A stretch of 64,000 nucleotides of DNA from Bilophila sp964538355 (GTDB taxonomy: Bacteria; Desulfobacterota; Desulfovibrionia; Desulfovibrionales; Desulfovibrionaceae), in NCBI GenBank assembly GCA_964538355.1, contig CAZIFC010000008.1, positions 6,768 to 70,767 of the forward strand. The letters run 5' to 3'. The notes below the pieces were generated by a model, which was not told the origin of the DNA, did no database searches, and saw nothing but the letters and a program-made list of their open reading frames with translations. A program made the translations under genes and the position numbers. This document shows, one piece after another, positions 34,690 to 43,211 of this stretch (positions within the stretch are counted from its first letter, which is position 1; each line of letters starts with the position of its first letter).

Positions 34690-36555
34690 TTACTGGGCTC
34701 CGCCGACAAAGAACAGCGGAACGGCAGGAATGTAGGTACAGACAAGCAGCACGACGAGCATCAGGGCGATCATGGGCAGAACCTGACCGGCGATGTTTTC
34801 GAGCTTGGCCTTGGCAACGCCGCTGGCTACGAAGAGGTTCACGCCCACGGGCGGAGTGACGAAGCCGATGGCAAGGTTGACCACGATGATAACGCCGAAG
34901 TGCAGCGGCGAGACGCCCACGCCCGTCACGATGGGCAGCAGGATGGGCACGAGGATGACGATGGCGGCCAGAGCTTCCATGAACGTACCGACAATGAGCA
35001 GCAGCACGTTGATGAGCATCAGGATGACGATCTTGTTTTCCGAGAAGCTCAGGATGGCGCGGGCCACGGTTCCGGGCACGTCTTCGATGGTCATGATGTT
35101 GCCGAACAGCGTCGCCATAGCCATGAGCACGATGATGATGGCGGAAGTCTCACAGGACTCGATGCAGGAGTTGATGAGACATTTGAAATCCATTTCCTTG
35201 TACAGGAAGAGGCCGACGATCAGGCCGTAGAAGGCGGCAATGGCTGCGGCTTCGGTCGGGGTCATGATCCCGCCGTAGATGCCGCCGAGCACGATGACCG
35301 GAACCATGAGTGCCCACTTGGCGTCCCATGCGGCCTGAATGCGCGTCTTGAGGTTGCGGACCTTGTCCTGTCCGCGCCAGCCCTTGGCCCGGGAGTAGAA
35401 GTAGCAGTAGGACATCAGCACGATGCCGACAAGGATGCCGGGGACGATACCGCTCATGAACAGGTCGCCGATGGAGACCTGGGCAGAGATGCCGTACACC
35501 ACAAAGGGGTTGCTCGGGGGAATCATGACGCCCACGCAGCCGGCGGCGGCGACGAGCGCGGCGGAGAAGTACTTGTCGTAGCCGCGTTCGACCATCGCGG
35601 GGATGGTAAGCGCACCGATGGCAGCCACGGTAGCGGGGCCGGAACCGGAAATCGCGCCGAAGAACATGCAGGTAACAATGGCGGTCAGGCCGATGCCGCC
35701 GTAGGTGCCGCCGACGATTTCGTCAGCCAGCGAGAGCAGGCGATGGGAAAGGCCGCCCGCACCCATGAACACGCCCGCAGCGATGAAGAACGGGATGGCC
35801 ATGATCGGGAAGCTGTCGATGGACGTAAAAGCTACCTGCGCCATGTATTCGATGGGCAGGGTATCGGCACAGATGATGGTCGCCAGCGTGGACAGGCCAA
35901 GGCTGATGGCGACGGGCACGCCGATGGCGCACAGGACGATAAAGTAGCCGAAGAGGGCGGGAAGCGGTTCGATGTAGTCGCAGAAAAGCACCGGAGAGGC
36001 GACGACGAAAACGACGGCGAGGCCGATCAGCGTATCCAGCAGGCCGCACACCTTGACCTGCTTGTACAGAGACTGCAGCAGGCGGAAGCACATGAGGCCG
36101 AATCCGAGGGGAAGGACCAGATAGGGAATGAGGAACGGAATACGCAGCGCAGTGGTGTACTGGGGGAATTGCTGAAGGCGTTCGATCTGGCCCCACCCAA
36201 AGTAGGCGATGGTCGCGGTCAGAATGAAGAAGAGCACCTCAACCACAATCCAGCTGATCTGCTGAAGACGGGGAGGCAGGCAATCATACAGCATGTCCAC
36301 GCGGATGGACGACCGCTTCTTGATGGCGACGCTCAGGGCAAGATAGGAAATCCAGATAAAGATATAGCGCGAAATTTCTTCAGTCCATACGGCGGCACCG
36401 GCACGCTCGATGAACTGTGTGATGATATAGCGGTAAATGACCTGCCATGTGATGAACAGGATGATAGAGAGAAGGCCGGTGACCAGAAATATTTTTTCAA
36501 AATTTTCATCAAGCCAGTGAAGCACGCCCTGCTGAGAAGTGCTGGTCTTTTCCAT
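34690..36555 (-). CDS. Fused TRAP transporter membrane subunit DctQM
   Basis: A single 621-residue protein containing both membrane subunits. Residues about 1-175 are DctQ-like (WTEEISRYIFIWISYLAL, then KKRSSIRVDM), and from about 200 to the end DctM-like (SFPIMAIPFFIAAGVFMGAGG, GVMIPPSNPFVVYG, MTPTEAAAIAAFYG, IGFVTPPVGVNLFVA). The ATG at 36555 has AGGAAT upstream; extending to 36612 adds residues unlike a TRAP N-terminus. It lies downstream of its binding-protein gene, separated by a terminator-like hairpin. Confidence 0.93.
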   Translation of the reverse strand: MEKTSTSQQGVLHWLDENFEKIFLVTGLLSIILFITWQVIYRYIITQFIERAGAAVWTEEISRYIFIWISYLALSVAIKKRSSIRVDMLYDCLPPRLQQISWIVVEVLFFILTATIAYFGWGQIERLQQFPQYTTALRIPFLIPYLVLPLGFGLMCFRLLQSLYKQVKVCGLLDTLIGLAVVFVVASPVLFCDYIEPLPALFGYFIVLCAIGVPVAISLGLSTLATIICADTLPIEYMAQVAFTSIDSFPIMAIPFFIAAGVFMGAGGLSHRLLSLADEIVGGTYGGIGLTAIVTCMFFGAISGSGPATVAAIGALTIPAMVERGYDKYFSAALVAAAGCVGVMIPPSNPFVVYGISAQVSIGDLFMSGIVPGILVGIVLMSYCYFYSRAKGWRGQDKVRNLKTRIQAAWDAKWALMVPVIVLGGIYGGIMTPTEAAAIAAFYGLIVGLFLYKEMDFKCLINSCIESCETSAIIIVLMAMATLFGNIMTIEDVPGTVARAILSFSENKIVILMLINVLLLIVGTFMEALAAIVILVPILLPIVTGVGVSPLHFGVIIVVNLAIGFVTPPVGVNLFVASGVAKAKLENIAGQVLPMIALMLVVLLVCTYIPAVPLFFVGGAQ

Positions 36556-36581
36556 ATGAGATTCCTGTGGGCCTAGAGGGA

Positions 36582-36623
36582 AACAAGAAAAGCGGTCTGC
36601 GGCATACAACATACCGCAGACCG
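36582..36623 (-). terminator. Intra-operon terminator-like hairpin, second TRAP operon
   Basis: A perfect 10-bp stem (CGGTCTGCGG with CCGCAGACCG), 11-nt loop, then a T-rich CTTTTCTTGTT on the minus strand, between the binding-protein and DctQM genes. Confidence 0.72.
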
Positions 36624-36640
36624 GACATCAAGAAACAGAC

Positions 36641-37651
36641 TTACTTCTGGGTGTCAGCAATGAGCTGCATCAGTTCGGCAGGAATTTCCTTGGCAAACTT
36701 GTCGCGGGCGGGCTGAGTCTTGGCGTAGAGTTCCATGCGCTGTTCGGGAGTCAGCATGGTCACTTCGATGCCCTTGGCCTTGAATGCGTCCCAGGCCTTC
36801 TGTTCCAGCTTGCTGGTTTCGGCGCGCTGCCACACAAGGGCTTCCTTCGCCGCTTCGGAAATGATCTGCTGCTGTTCAGGGGTAAGGCTGTCCCACTTCT
36901 TCTTGTTCATCAGCAGGATGTGCATGGAGTAGTTGTGCTCGGAGTTCATGGCGTGCTTGAGCACTTCGGTGTGCTTGGCGTCGTTGAGGAGGGAGAAGGT
37001 GTTGCCTTCCGCGTCAACGGTGCCCTGCTGGAGAGCGGTGTAGGTTTCGCCCCACGCCACGGGAGCGGGATTCATGCCCAGTTCGGTAGCCACGGCCACT
37101 TCAACGGGGGAGTCGGTGGTACGAACCTTGAGGTTCATGAGATCCTTCACGTCCTTGAGGGGCTTCTTGGTGGACACGAAGTTGCGGTAGCCGTATTCGC
37201 TGAACATGATGGTCTTCAGACCAATGCCTTCGGCAACCTTGTCGAGGGCCTTGCCGAGTTCGCCTTCATCAAGAGCCTTGTAAAGCTTTTCCTGATTGGC
37301 GGGAGAGGTCACATAAGGAAGGTCGATGGCCATGTAGGCCTTGGAGAAGCTCGCGAGGTTCGGCGTAGAGCTGGAGGACATGTCCAGCGTGCCGGCCTGG
37401 GCGGCTTCCGTGGTCACGCGGTCACTGCCAAGCTGGCAGTTGCCGAAAATCTGGATACGGATTTTCTTGTTGCTCTTCTTTTCGACGAGCTCCTTGAACT
37501 TTTCGTACCCAACGGTCACGTTGTTGCCCGGAGCCATGGGGTGGCCAAGGCGCAGGGTCAGGGGCTTTTCGGCTTGTGCATTGGCACTCATTCCGAGAAC
37601 CATGCAGGAAGAGGCCAGAAGGGCAGCTACGGTGTACAGTACTTTTTTCAT
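36641..37651 (-). CDS. TRAP transporter solute-binding protein (second system)
   Basis: Periplasmic DctP-family receptor of 336 residues with a signal peptide (residues 1-27, ending AQA). Core motifs are RLGHPMAPGNNVTVGYEKF, IFGNCQLGSDR, LKVRTTDSPVEVAVATELGMNP (ligand arginine) and EGNTFSLLNDAKHTEV. It is only distantly like the first DctP in the window, so a different solute is likely. AAGGAGA lies 7 nt before the ATG at 37651. The GTG just upstream is less likely. Confidence 0.92.
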   Translation of the reverse strand: MKKVLYTVAALLASSCMVLGMSANAQAEKPLTLRLGHPMAPGNNVTVGYEKFKELVEKKSNKKIRIQIFGNCQLGSDRVTTEAAQAGTLDMSSSSTPNLASFSKAYMAIDLPYVTSPANQEKLYKALDEGELGKALDKVAEGIGLKTIMFSEYGYRNFVSTKKPLKDVKDLMNLKVRTTDSPVEVAVATELGMNPAPVAWGETYTALQQGTVDAEGNTFSLLNDAKHTEVLKHAMNSEHNYSMHILLMNKKKWDSLTPEQQQIISEAAKEALVWQRAETSKLEQKAWDAFKAKGIEVTMLTPEQRMELYAKTQPARDKFAKEIPAELMQLIADTQK

Positions 37652-38324
37652 CACACGTCTCCTTACGTGAAAAAAAGTATCCCCGCCAAAAGGGGTATAT
37701 TCTTGTTGTACACCATGTGCAGAAAAAAAGGGAAGCCCCCCTCGTTTATCAAAAAACGTACCACGATTGAACGCACGAACAGTTCTCCGGTTCGTACCCC
37801 AAAAGTTTACTCGCTGTAAAATAATAAATTATTACAATATGTTGTATTGGTAATTCGGAACATGTTGAAAATATTAAAATACTTCATGGGCGTACACGTT
37901 TTGAGCGTAATAGGGATATACTCATTGGGGGTATATCCACAAAGATAAAGCGTTATATCAAGCTGTTAACGCTTTTTTTAAAAAAAAGTGAAAAAATTGT
38001 GAAAGAATGTTCATTCTGGCCCAAAAGAGCCGTTTTTTGTGCTTATGAGAATGATATTCGTGCCTGATACCGATAACCGTCAGGCTGCCATTCGCATACT
38101 GTGTTTTGTTTCAAGCGAATATGAAAAAAGCGTTTGAAGAGGTATGCCGCACCGTCAAAAAAGGTTCGTAAAAACGCTCTCCCCGTACGACGCGGGGGGA
38201 GGCTCCTTGTGACGAAACAGAACAAAATCCCTGTTCCGGCATCGCATTCCCCCCAACCCGGAGGGATAGCACAAAAAACGGCCCCCGAATGCTCAGGGAC
38301 CGTTTGAACGCCGGGGCGAAGCCC
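37652..38324. other. AT-rich control region upstream of the second TRAP operon
   Basis: No gene seen. The stretch 37800-38030 is far more AT-rich than its surroundings. It holds a perfect inverted repeat GGATATAC-N9-GTATATCC (37914-37938) and a poly-T/poly-A palindrome near 37974-37989. The 9-mer GGGGTATAT occurs twice, at about 37691 and 37928, the first immediately upstream of the TRAP gene. Confidence 0.5.
38271..38306 (-). terminator. Terminator after the orphan binding protein
   Basis: On the minus strand CGGTCCC pairs with GGGGGCCG (one G-U plus a bulge) and TTTTTT follows. Confidence 0.7.
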
Positions 38325-39434
38325 TTATTCCTTGAAGGGGCAGTCGGCAACGTTTTTGGCTTCGATAAGGCCCAATGCCGCATACGGAGTGGCGGGCTTG
38401 ACGCCAGAATCCTTGAAGACCTTGCGTGTCAGGCTGTCATCAATGCACCCCTTGGGGAGCGTTGCATCGGGGATCAGGCCCTCATTGTGCAGAAAGGCCG
38501 TTACTTCCTCCATGTTTTCTCTTTCCCGCTCTCCAAAATAGAAATTCATCCATTCGCGGATCGGATTGGGGTTGTTGGCCGGAACCTTGCCGTAGATGGC
38601 GTACCATAAGACTCGCTTCGGAACTCCGGTAGCGTATTGGGAAACCATATTGATGGTTTGTTCCCAATTGTCGGGATTGAGCATGAAGAGCTGGGCTTCC
38701 AGATCCGAGCGCAGGTAGCCTTCCGCGACGGCCGGATGTTTTTCCATGAAATCGGAACGCATGACCATGATCCCCAGATCCTTGTTGTCACAGGCGGAAC
38801 CGTCCGCAACGATGCGCCCGCTTCCATCCCCGACTTCGGAAGCCAGGCCGGAAAGGGTAGGCTCCCAGAGAGAGGCGGCATCGAGCTTTCCGGCCCGGAA
38901 CTGGGCGGAGATGACTTCGATGCTCTGATTCAGGTATTCCTTTGGCTTGACGCCGTACTTTTTAAAGAAGCGGCGCAGGAACTGGTCAGACGCGCTGCCT
39001 TTTGGGGCCGCAATGGTTTTCCCGTCGAGCCAGCGGGCTATTTCTTCATTATCCTTGAATGCCGGAGCGTTGCTGCGGACAAGGAGCAGGGAGCAGCGGG
39101 TTCCTTCGGACATGTCCGTTGTGGAAACCATCTTGACCATGCCCTTCGCCCGCGAGCACAGCACGGCGGCGGGCATGATGCTCATGTAGCCGATCTGCGC
39201 CCTGTCAGCCAGCATATTGTTGGCAACGACAGTGCCTTGCACAGCAGGATGAAACTCGATTTCCGTCCCTTCCGGCGTGTATTTTTTCCAAAGGCCAAGC
39301 TCTGCATTGATGATGGCCTGATAAGAAATCGTATCATAGGGTTGGAAGCCCACGACAAAGGTTTCGGCGGAAGCTCCGCCGGTCAGCAGTCCTACCGCTA
39401 CGACCAGAGATGCCAACACGGAAGCATAGTTCAT
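38325..39434 (-). CDS. ABC-type solute-binding protein (NMT1/SsuA/TauA-like), orphan
   Basis: A 369-residue exported protein with signal peptide (residues 1-23, ending ASA) that unusually has no basic residue in its n-region. The fold is of the nitrate/sulfonate/taurine receptor type: FVVGFQPYDTISYQAIINAELGLWKKY, then IEFHPAVQGTVVANNMLADRAQIGYMS and a C-terminal WMNFYFG segment. AGGAGAGG precedes the ATG. No permease or ATPase gene is adjacent; it has its own terminator. It might feed a distant ABC transporter or act as a sensor. Confidence 0.85.
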   Translation of the reverse strand: MNYASVLASLVVAVGLLTGGASAETFVVGFQPYDTISYQAIINAELGLWKKYTPEGTEIEFHPAVQGTVVANNMLADRAQIGYMSIMPAAVLCSRAKGMVKMVSTTDMSEGTRCSLLLVRSNAPAFKDNEEIARWLDGKTIAAPKGSASDQFLRRFFKKYGVKPKEYLNQSIEVISAQFRAGKLDAASLWEPTLSGLASEVGDGSGRIVADGSACDNKDLGIMVMRSDFMEKHPAVAEGYLRSDLEAQLFMLNPDNWEQTINMVSQYATGVPKRVLWYAIYGKVPANNPNPIREWMNFYFGERERENMEEVTAFLHNEGLIPDATLPKGCIDDSLTRKVFKDSGVKPATPYAALGLIEAKNVADCPFKE

Positions 39435-39596
39435 GTCCCTCTCCTGTTGTACGCGACGGCCCGCGTGGAGCCGTTTTGATGGTGGGCAGCCCGTTCATGA
39501 GACAGGCCCGGTCTCTTTTGCCTCTGTCTTGCTCTAGAGTGTTTCAAGGGGATTTTCAACAGGGGCCGTACACAAAGATCGCGGCAGAGACCTGTA

Positions 39597-39633
39597 CCGA
39601 AAAAGGCGGAACCATGAGGATGGTTCCGCCTTT
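39597..39633 (-). terminator. Terminator after the NlpC/P60 lipoprotein gene
   Basis: A perfect 12-bp stem (AAAGGCGGAACC with GGTTCCGCCTTT) with a T-run on the minus strand. Confidence 0.88.
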
Positions 39634-39690
39634 GGAAAACAGAGGGATACCGTGAATCCATCGGGGATGATGGAGCCGGGCGATACCTTG

Positions 39691-40653
39691 TCAGGATTTC
39701 TTTTTTGTGGAGGCGTTGCGGGAGGAGGCGTTCTTCTTGGAGCTGCTTGCAGAAGCCTTCTCTTTTTTCTTGGAGCGTGAGGCCGAGGCCTTTTGTTCCG
39801 AGTGCTTCTTTCTCGAAGGCTGGGAAACCTGCGTCCCTTTTTTTCGGCTGTTGCTCACAGCAGATTTCTTTTCTTGGGAACGGCTGTTCCGCGAAGATAC
39901 CGTCTGGCGGTGTGATTTTCTGGAAGAGGTGTAGGAGGCCTTTTTCCCAGATTTTTTCTGGCTCGAAAAGGAAGCGTCCGTATTGGTCTTCTGCCGATGC
40001 GCCCGCGATTCGTACATGGCTACCAGCCGCTGTGCCGTTTCGGCGTCTGCTTCCGAAATATCAACGCGGCGTGCCCCAAGGAAGGTAGAGCGGAAATAGG
40101 GATCGCTGAGGGAAGTGATTTCTACGCTTTTGCCGCGGCGGGGGCTGTGGATAAATTTTCCGTCGCCGATGTAGATGCCGGTATGGTATCCGCGGCGGGG
40201 GTGTTTGAAGGCTACGATATCGCCGGCTTCCATCTCGTCGGCATCGATGGCGACTCCGAGCACCGACTGTTCCCGTGCCGTACGCGGCAGCTGAACGCCG
40301 ACGTACCGATAGGCCCATTGCACGAACCCGGAGCAGTCAAAGCCGGATGTGCTGGTTCCTCCCCGGACGTACGGGGTGCCGATGGCTGTTTTGGCGCGGG
40401 CGATAAGATCGTCACTTGACAGGGAAACCGACTCGTCCCTTATGCGGGCTACCGCAGGAGAGCGGTAGTCATAGGCGAAACGTTCCCCCGGGCTCATGTT
40501 TGCCCTGTCCGGCCCGGGTTCAGGCTCGACATACTGGGGAAAGGCAAACGAATCGTCGAGAGCCTTTTGCTTGGGAGTACACCCGGCAAGGACGAGGCCC
40601 GCCAGCAACAGAAGCCATAAGGAAGTATGGGCATTGCTGATTCGTATCTTCAT
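39691..40653 (-). CDS. NlpC/P60 lipoprotein with Lys/Ser-rich tail
   Basis: Predicted outer-membrane or periplasmic peptidoglycan endopeptidase. The 320-residue protein has a lipobox (LAGC, Cys25), then an NlpC/P60 domain at about residues 80-200 with catalytic Cys107 (GFDCSGFVQWAY), His157 (YHTGIYIG) and His169. Residues about 219-320 are a disordered tail dominated by Lys, Ser, Gln and Arg. No Shine-Dalgarno is seen; a consensus-like promoter places transcription start at or next to the ATG, suggesting a leaderless message. Confidence 0.9.
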   Translation of the reverse strand: MKIRISNAHTSLWLLLLAGLVLAGCTPKQKALDDSFAFPQYVEPEPGPDRANMSPGERFAYDYRSPAVARIRDESVSLSSDDLIARAKTAIGTPYVRGGTSTSGFDCSGFVQWAYRYVGVQLPRTAREQSVLGVAIDADEMEAGDIVAFKHPRRGYHTGIYIGDGKFIHSPRRGKSVEITSLSDPYFRSTFLGARRVDISEADAETAQRLVAMYESRAHRQKTNTDASFSSQKKSGKKASYTSSRKSHRQTVSSRNSRSQEKKSAVSNSRKKGTQVSQPSRKKHSEQKASASRSKKKEKASASSSKKNASSRNASTKKKS

Positions 40654-40659
40654 CCGGGC

Positions 40660-40688
40660 AGGCTAGACGGTTTTTGTATTCCTGTCAA
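40660..40688 (-). promoter_or_regulatory. Promoter for the NlpC/P60 gene, possibly leaderless
   Basis: On the minus strand TTGACA, 17-bp spacer and TAGCCT end 6 nt before the ATG at 40653, so the first transcribed base would be at or beside the start codon. Confidence 0.55.
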
Positions 40689-40866
40689 TGGGGATGGGAA
40701 GAGCGTGCTGTTCGTAAAAGGGGCGGCAGCGCGGACGGTTCCGGGAAAATCAGCCAGTGGATTTGACAATCATCTGGCTCAATGAAATTCTGGACGGCAT
40801 CTGTACCGGCCTTGTCCGCCCATGCGGGCGGGCGTGTCCCGTACCAAAAGAATACTGGGGGGTTCC

Positions 40867-41151
40867 ATGCGTTGTCGTCTGTCTTCGTTCGTGTTGTCTC
40901 TTGCCGCCGTCTGCCTGCTGGCTGTGCCCGCCTTTTCTGCGCCGGAGAGCCAGCCTGCTCCCGCCGGGGAGAACGCGGGTTCCGCCCCGGCCTCTGCAAG
41001 GGCCGCTTCGTACAGCGGGAACACGAAAAGCCGCGTATTCCATGCGGCAAACTGCCGTTATTTCAACTGCAAATCCTGCACCGAACAGTTCAGGACCGCC
41101 GATGAAGCCAGAAAGAGCGGCTACAAACCGTGCAAGCTGTGTATCCGTTGA
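40867..41151 (+). CDS. Small secreted protein with Ada-like zinc-binding domain
   Basis: A 94-residue protein with a signal peptide (residues 1-24) and a Pro/Ala-rich linker. The C-terminal domain (about residues 48-94) matches the Ada metal-binding module: YSGNTKSRVFHAANCRY, EEA-like TADEARKSGYKPCKLC. Cysteines at 63, 68, 71, 89 and 92 could bind zinc. In Ada this module senses DNA phosphotriester methylation, but similar modules occur in secreted nucleases; here no nuclease domain is present. Start ATG at 40867 follows GGGGGG. Confidence 0.78.
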   Translation: MRCRLSSFVLSLAAVCLLAVPAFSAPESQPAPAGENAGSAPASARAASYSGNTKSRVFHAANCRYFNCKSCTEQFRTADEARKSGYKPCKLCIR

Positions 41152-41230
41152 TGCTCCGCGCGGTCGAACCGGCGGGCCACCTTTTGAAACTGTATCGTAA
41201 CCTATTGTATTTCAAATTGAAAAGTGTATC

Positions 41231-42007
41231 ATGAAGCAGCATCTTTCCACACTGGCATTACAGGCTCTCGCTGTTGTCGAGGAAAGCGGTTCCATCATTA
41301 CCGCGAACCATGCCTTGCCGCATACTGTCCGGCACAAGGGGCGCATAGATCTTGTGACCGAGACGGATCTCGCGGTCGAGTCCTTTCTCAAGGAACGCCT
41401 TGCGGCCTTGACGCCCGGGGTGGCGTTCCTTGCAGAAGAAAGCGCGGCAAGCCTTGAGCTTCCCGATACCTGCTGGATCATCGATCCGGTTGACGGGACA
41501 ACAAACTTTGCACATGGCCTGCCGCTCAGTGTGACCTCCGTGGCGTATCGGCTGAACGGGGAAGTGGTGCTCGGGATCATCAACGCGCCGCTCCTTCGGG
41601 AGTGGTATGTTGCGGAAAAGGGCAGAGGCGCGTGGCGCAACGGTGAGGCGATCCGGGTTTCATCCGTCGCCGCCTGTGAAAACGCGCTGGTGGCCACCGG
41701 TTTTCCGTATGCCATCAGCAGCCGAGTGGATGAAATCCTTGCCCGGCTGCGGCCTGTGCTGGCCGCCTGTCAGGGTGTCCGGCGGTGCGGTGCGGCTGCG
41801 CTTGATCTGGCGTGGACTGCCTGCGGGCGTTTTGATGCCTTCTTTGAGGATGATCTCAAGCCGTGGGATATGGCGGCCGGGGCACTGCTTGTTGCCGAGG
41901 CGGGTGGCCGGGTCAGCAATCTGGACGGCGCACCGTTTGATCTGCGCTCCTCGGTGCTGGCCTCCAACGGAGTGCTGCATGAGGCCATCGGGGGACTTGT
42001 CAGCTGA
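41231..42007 (+). CDS. suhB: Inositol monophosphatase family protein (SuhB-like)
   Basis: Mg-dependent phosphatase of the inositol monophosphatase family; in bacteria also linked to NusG/NusA antitermination complexes. The 258-residue protein has FLAEES (metal Glu), DPVDGTTNFAHG (metal Asp pair) and the C-terminal RRCGAAALDLAW and LKPWDMAAGALL motifs. Context gives no substrate. The gene symbol reflects the closest family, not a proven orthology. Confidence 0.88.
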   Translation: MKQHLSTLALQALAVVEESGSIITANHALPHTVRHKGRIDLVTETDLAVESFLKERLAALTPGVAFLAEESAASLELPDTCWIIDPVDGTTNFAHGLPLSVTSVAYRLNGEVVLGIINAPLLREWYVAEKGRGAWRNGEAIRVSSVAACENALVATGFPYAISSRVDEILARLRPVLAACQGVRRCGAAALDLAWTACGRFDAFFEDDLKPWDMAAGALLVAEAGGRVSNLDGAPFDLRSSVLASNGVLHEAIGGLVS

Positions 42008-42163
42008 TGCCCGCCGTTTTTAGGCCAATGTATGGCGTGTGTTCTTGCGTGCTGGCAACGCGGCTGCCGCTGTGCGGAGCCACCCTGACCGGCTTGACAC
42101 AATCCCTATCGTTTGAGTAGGAAAGTTGCCGATTCTCATATCCTTAATAAAGGAGTGCTTCCC

Positions 42164-43084
42164 GTGCCCATCAATATCCCCGAAGATTTGCCCGCCCGCC
42201 CGATACTGGAGGGCGAAAATATTTTCGTCATGACGGAAGGCCGAGCCAGCCGGCAGGATATCCGTCCGCTTGAAATCGCCATCGTCAACCTGATGCCGAC
42301 CAAGATAGCCACGGAAACCCAGTTGCTGCGGCTGCTCGGCAACTCGCCGATTCAGGTGAACGTGACCCTGCTGCGGGCCGAAGGGCACGAGTCCAGAAAC
42401 ACCGCGCCCCAGCATCTGGAGCGGTTCTACAAGACGTTTTCTCAGGTTCGGGATCGTTCGTTCGACGGCATGATCATCACGGGTGCGCCGGTGGAGCAGC
42501 TTCCCTTTGAAGAAGTCGACTATTGGGACGAGCTGGTGGGCATCATGGACTATGCCAAAAGGCATGTGCACGCCACCTTGTACATCTGCTGGGCTGCCCA
42601 GGCCGGGCTTTATCACCATTACGGCATTCCCAAGCATCAGTTGCCGCAGAAGATATCGGGCATTTTCAGCCACACCATCATGGAACCGACAAATCAGCTG
42701 TTCCGAGGGTTTGACGACGTTTTTCCGGCTCCTCACTCCCGGCATACGGAAGTTCGCCGAGAAGACATCGAACGGATTGCGGAGCTTGAAATCCTTGCTG
42801 AATCCGAGGAAGCGGGCGTGCTGGTGGCGGGAACGTATGACGGGCGCAGCATGTTCATCACCGGACATCTGGAATACGATCGCGAAACGCTGGACGGGGA
42901 ATACCGCCGCGATATCGCCAAGGGCATGGACATCGCTCCGCCCGCGCACTACTACCCGAACGACGATCCCGCGCGGTCACCGCTGGTAAGCTGGCGGGCA
43001 CATGCACATCTTTTTTATTCCAACTGGCTGAACTATTGCGTTTATCAGGCGACACCCTTCCGCCTTGACGATATCCGCGACTAG
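42164..43084 (+). CDS. metA: Homoserine O-acetyltransferase (MetA type)
   Basis: Acylates homoserine for methionine synthesis. The 306-residue protein aligns with MetA numbering exactly: Cys142 (ICWAAQAGLYHHYG), His235 and Glu237 (FITGHLEYDR) form the catalytic triad. Position 111 is Glu (TGAPVEQ), the residue associated with acetyl-CoA rather than succinyl-CoA use in characterised homologues. Start is GTG at 42164 with AGGAG 8 nt upstream, giving the family N-terminus PINIPEDLPA. A TTGACA at 42094 may be a -35, but its -10 is poor. metY follows 127 bp later. Confidence 0.94.
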   Translation: MPINIPEDLPARPILEGENIFVMTEGRASRQDIRPLEIAIVNLMPTKIATETQLLRLLGNSPIQVNVTLLRAEGHESRNTAPQHLERFYKTFSQVRDRSFDGMIITGAPVEQLPFEEVDYWDELVGIMDYAKRHVHATLYICWAAQAGLYHHYGIPKHQLPQKISGIFSHTIMEPTNQLFRGFDDVFPAPHSRHTEVRREDIERIAELEILAESEEAGVLVAGTYDGRSMFITGHLEYDRETLDGEYRRDIAKGMDIAPPAHYYPNDDPARSPLVSWRAHAHLFYSNWLNYCVYQATPFRLDDIRD

Positions 43085-43211
43085 GCGGGTGCGGGCTTCG
43101 GCTTCGGGCCGGAGCCTGCCGAAGCTCCGGGCAGCCGCAGGGCAGGCCCGGCTTTTTGAAAACAGGTTTCCGAACCGAGGCGTCCGGCCCTGCGCCGGCA
43201 CGGAGACAAAA

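Noticed and set aside
34621..36576. A 651-residue plus-strand reading frame opposite the fused DctQM gene
   Set aside because: His/Asp/Gly-rich shadow of a hydrophobic membrane protein; no family resemblance and no ribosome site.
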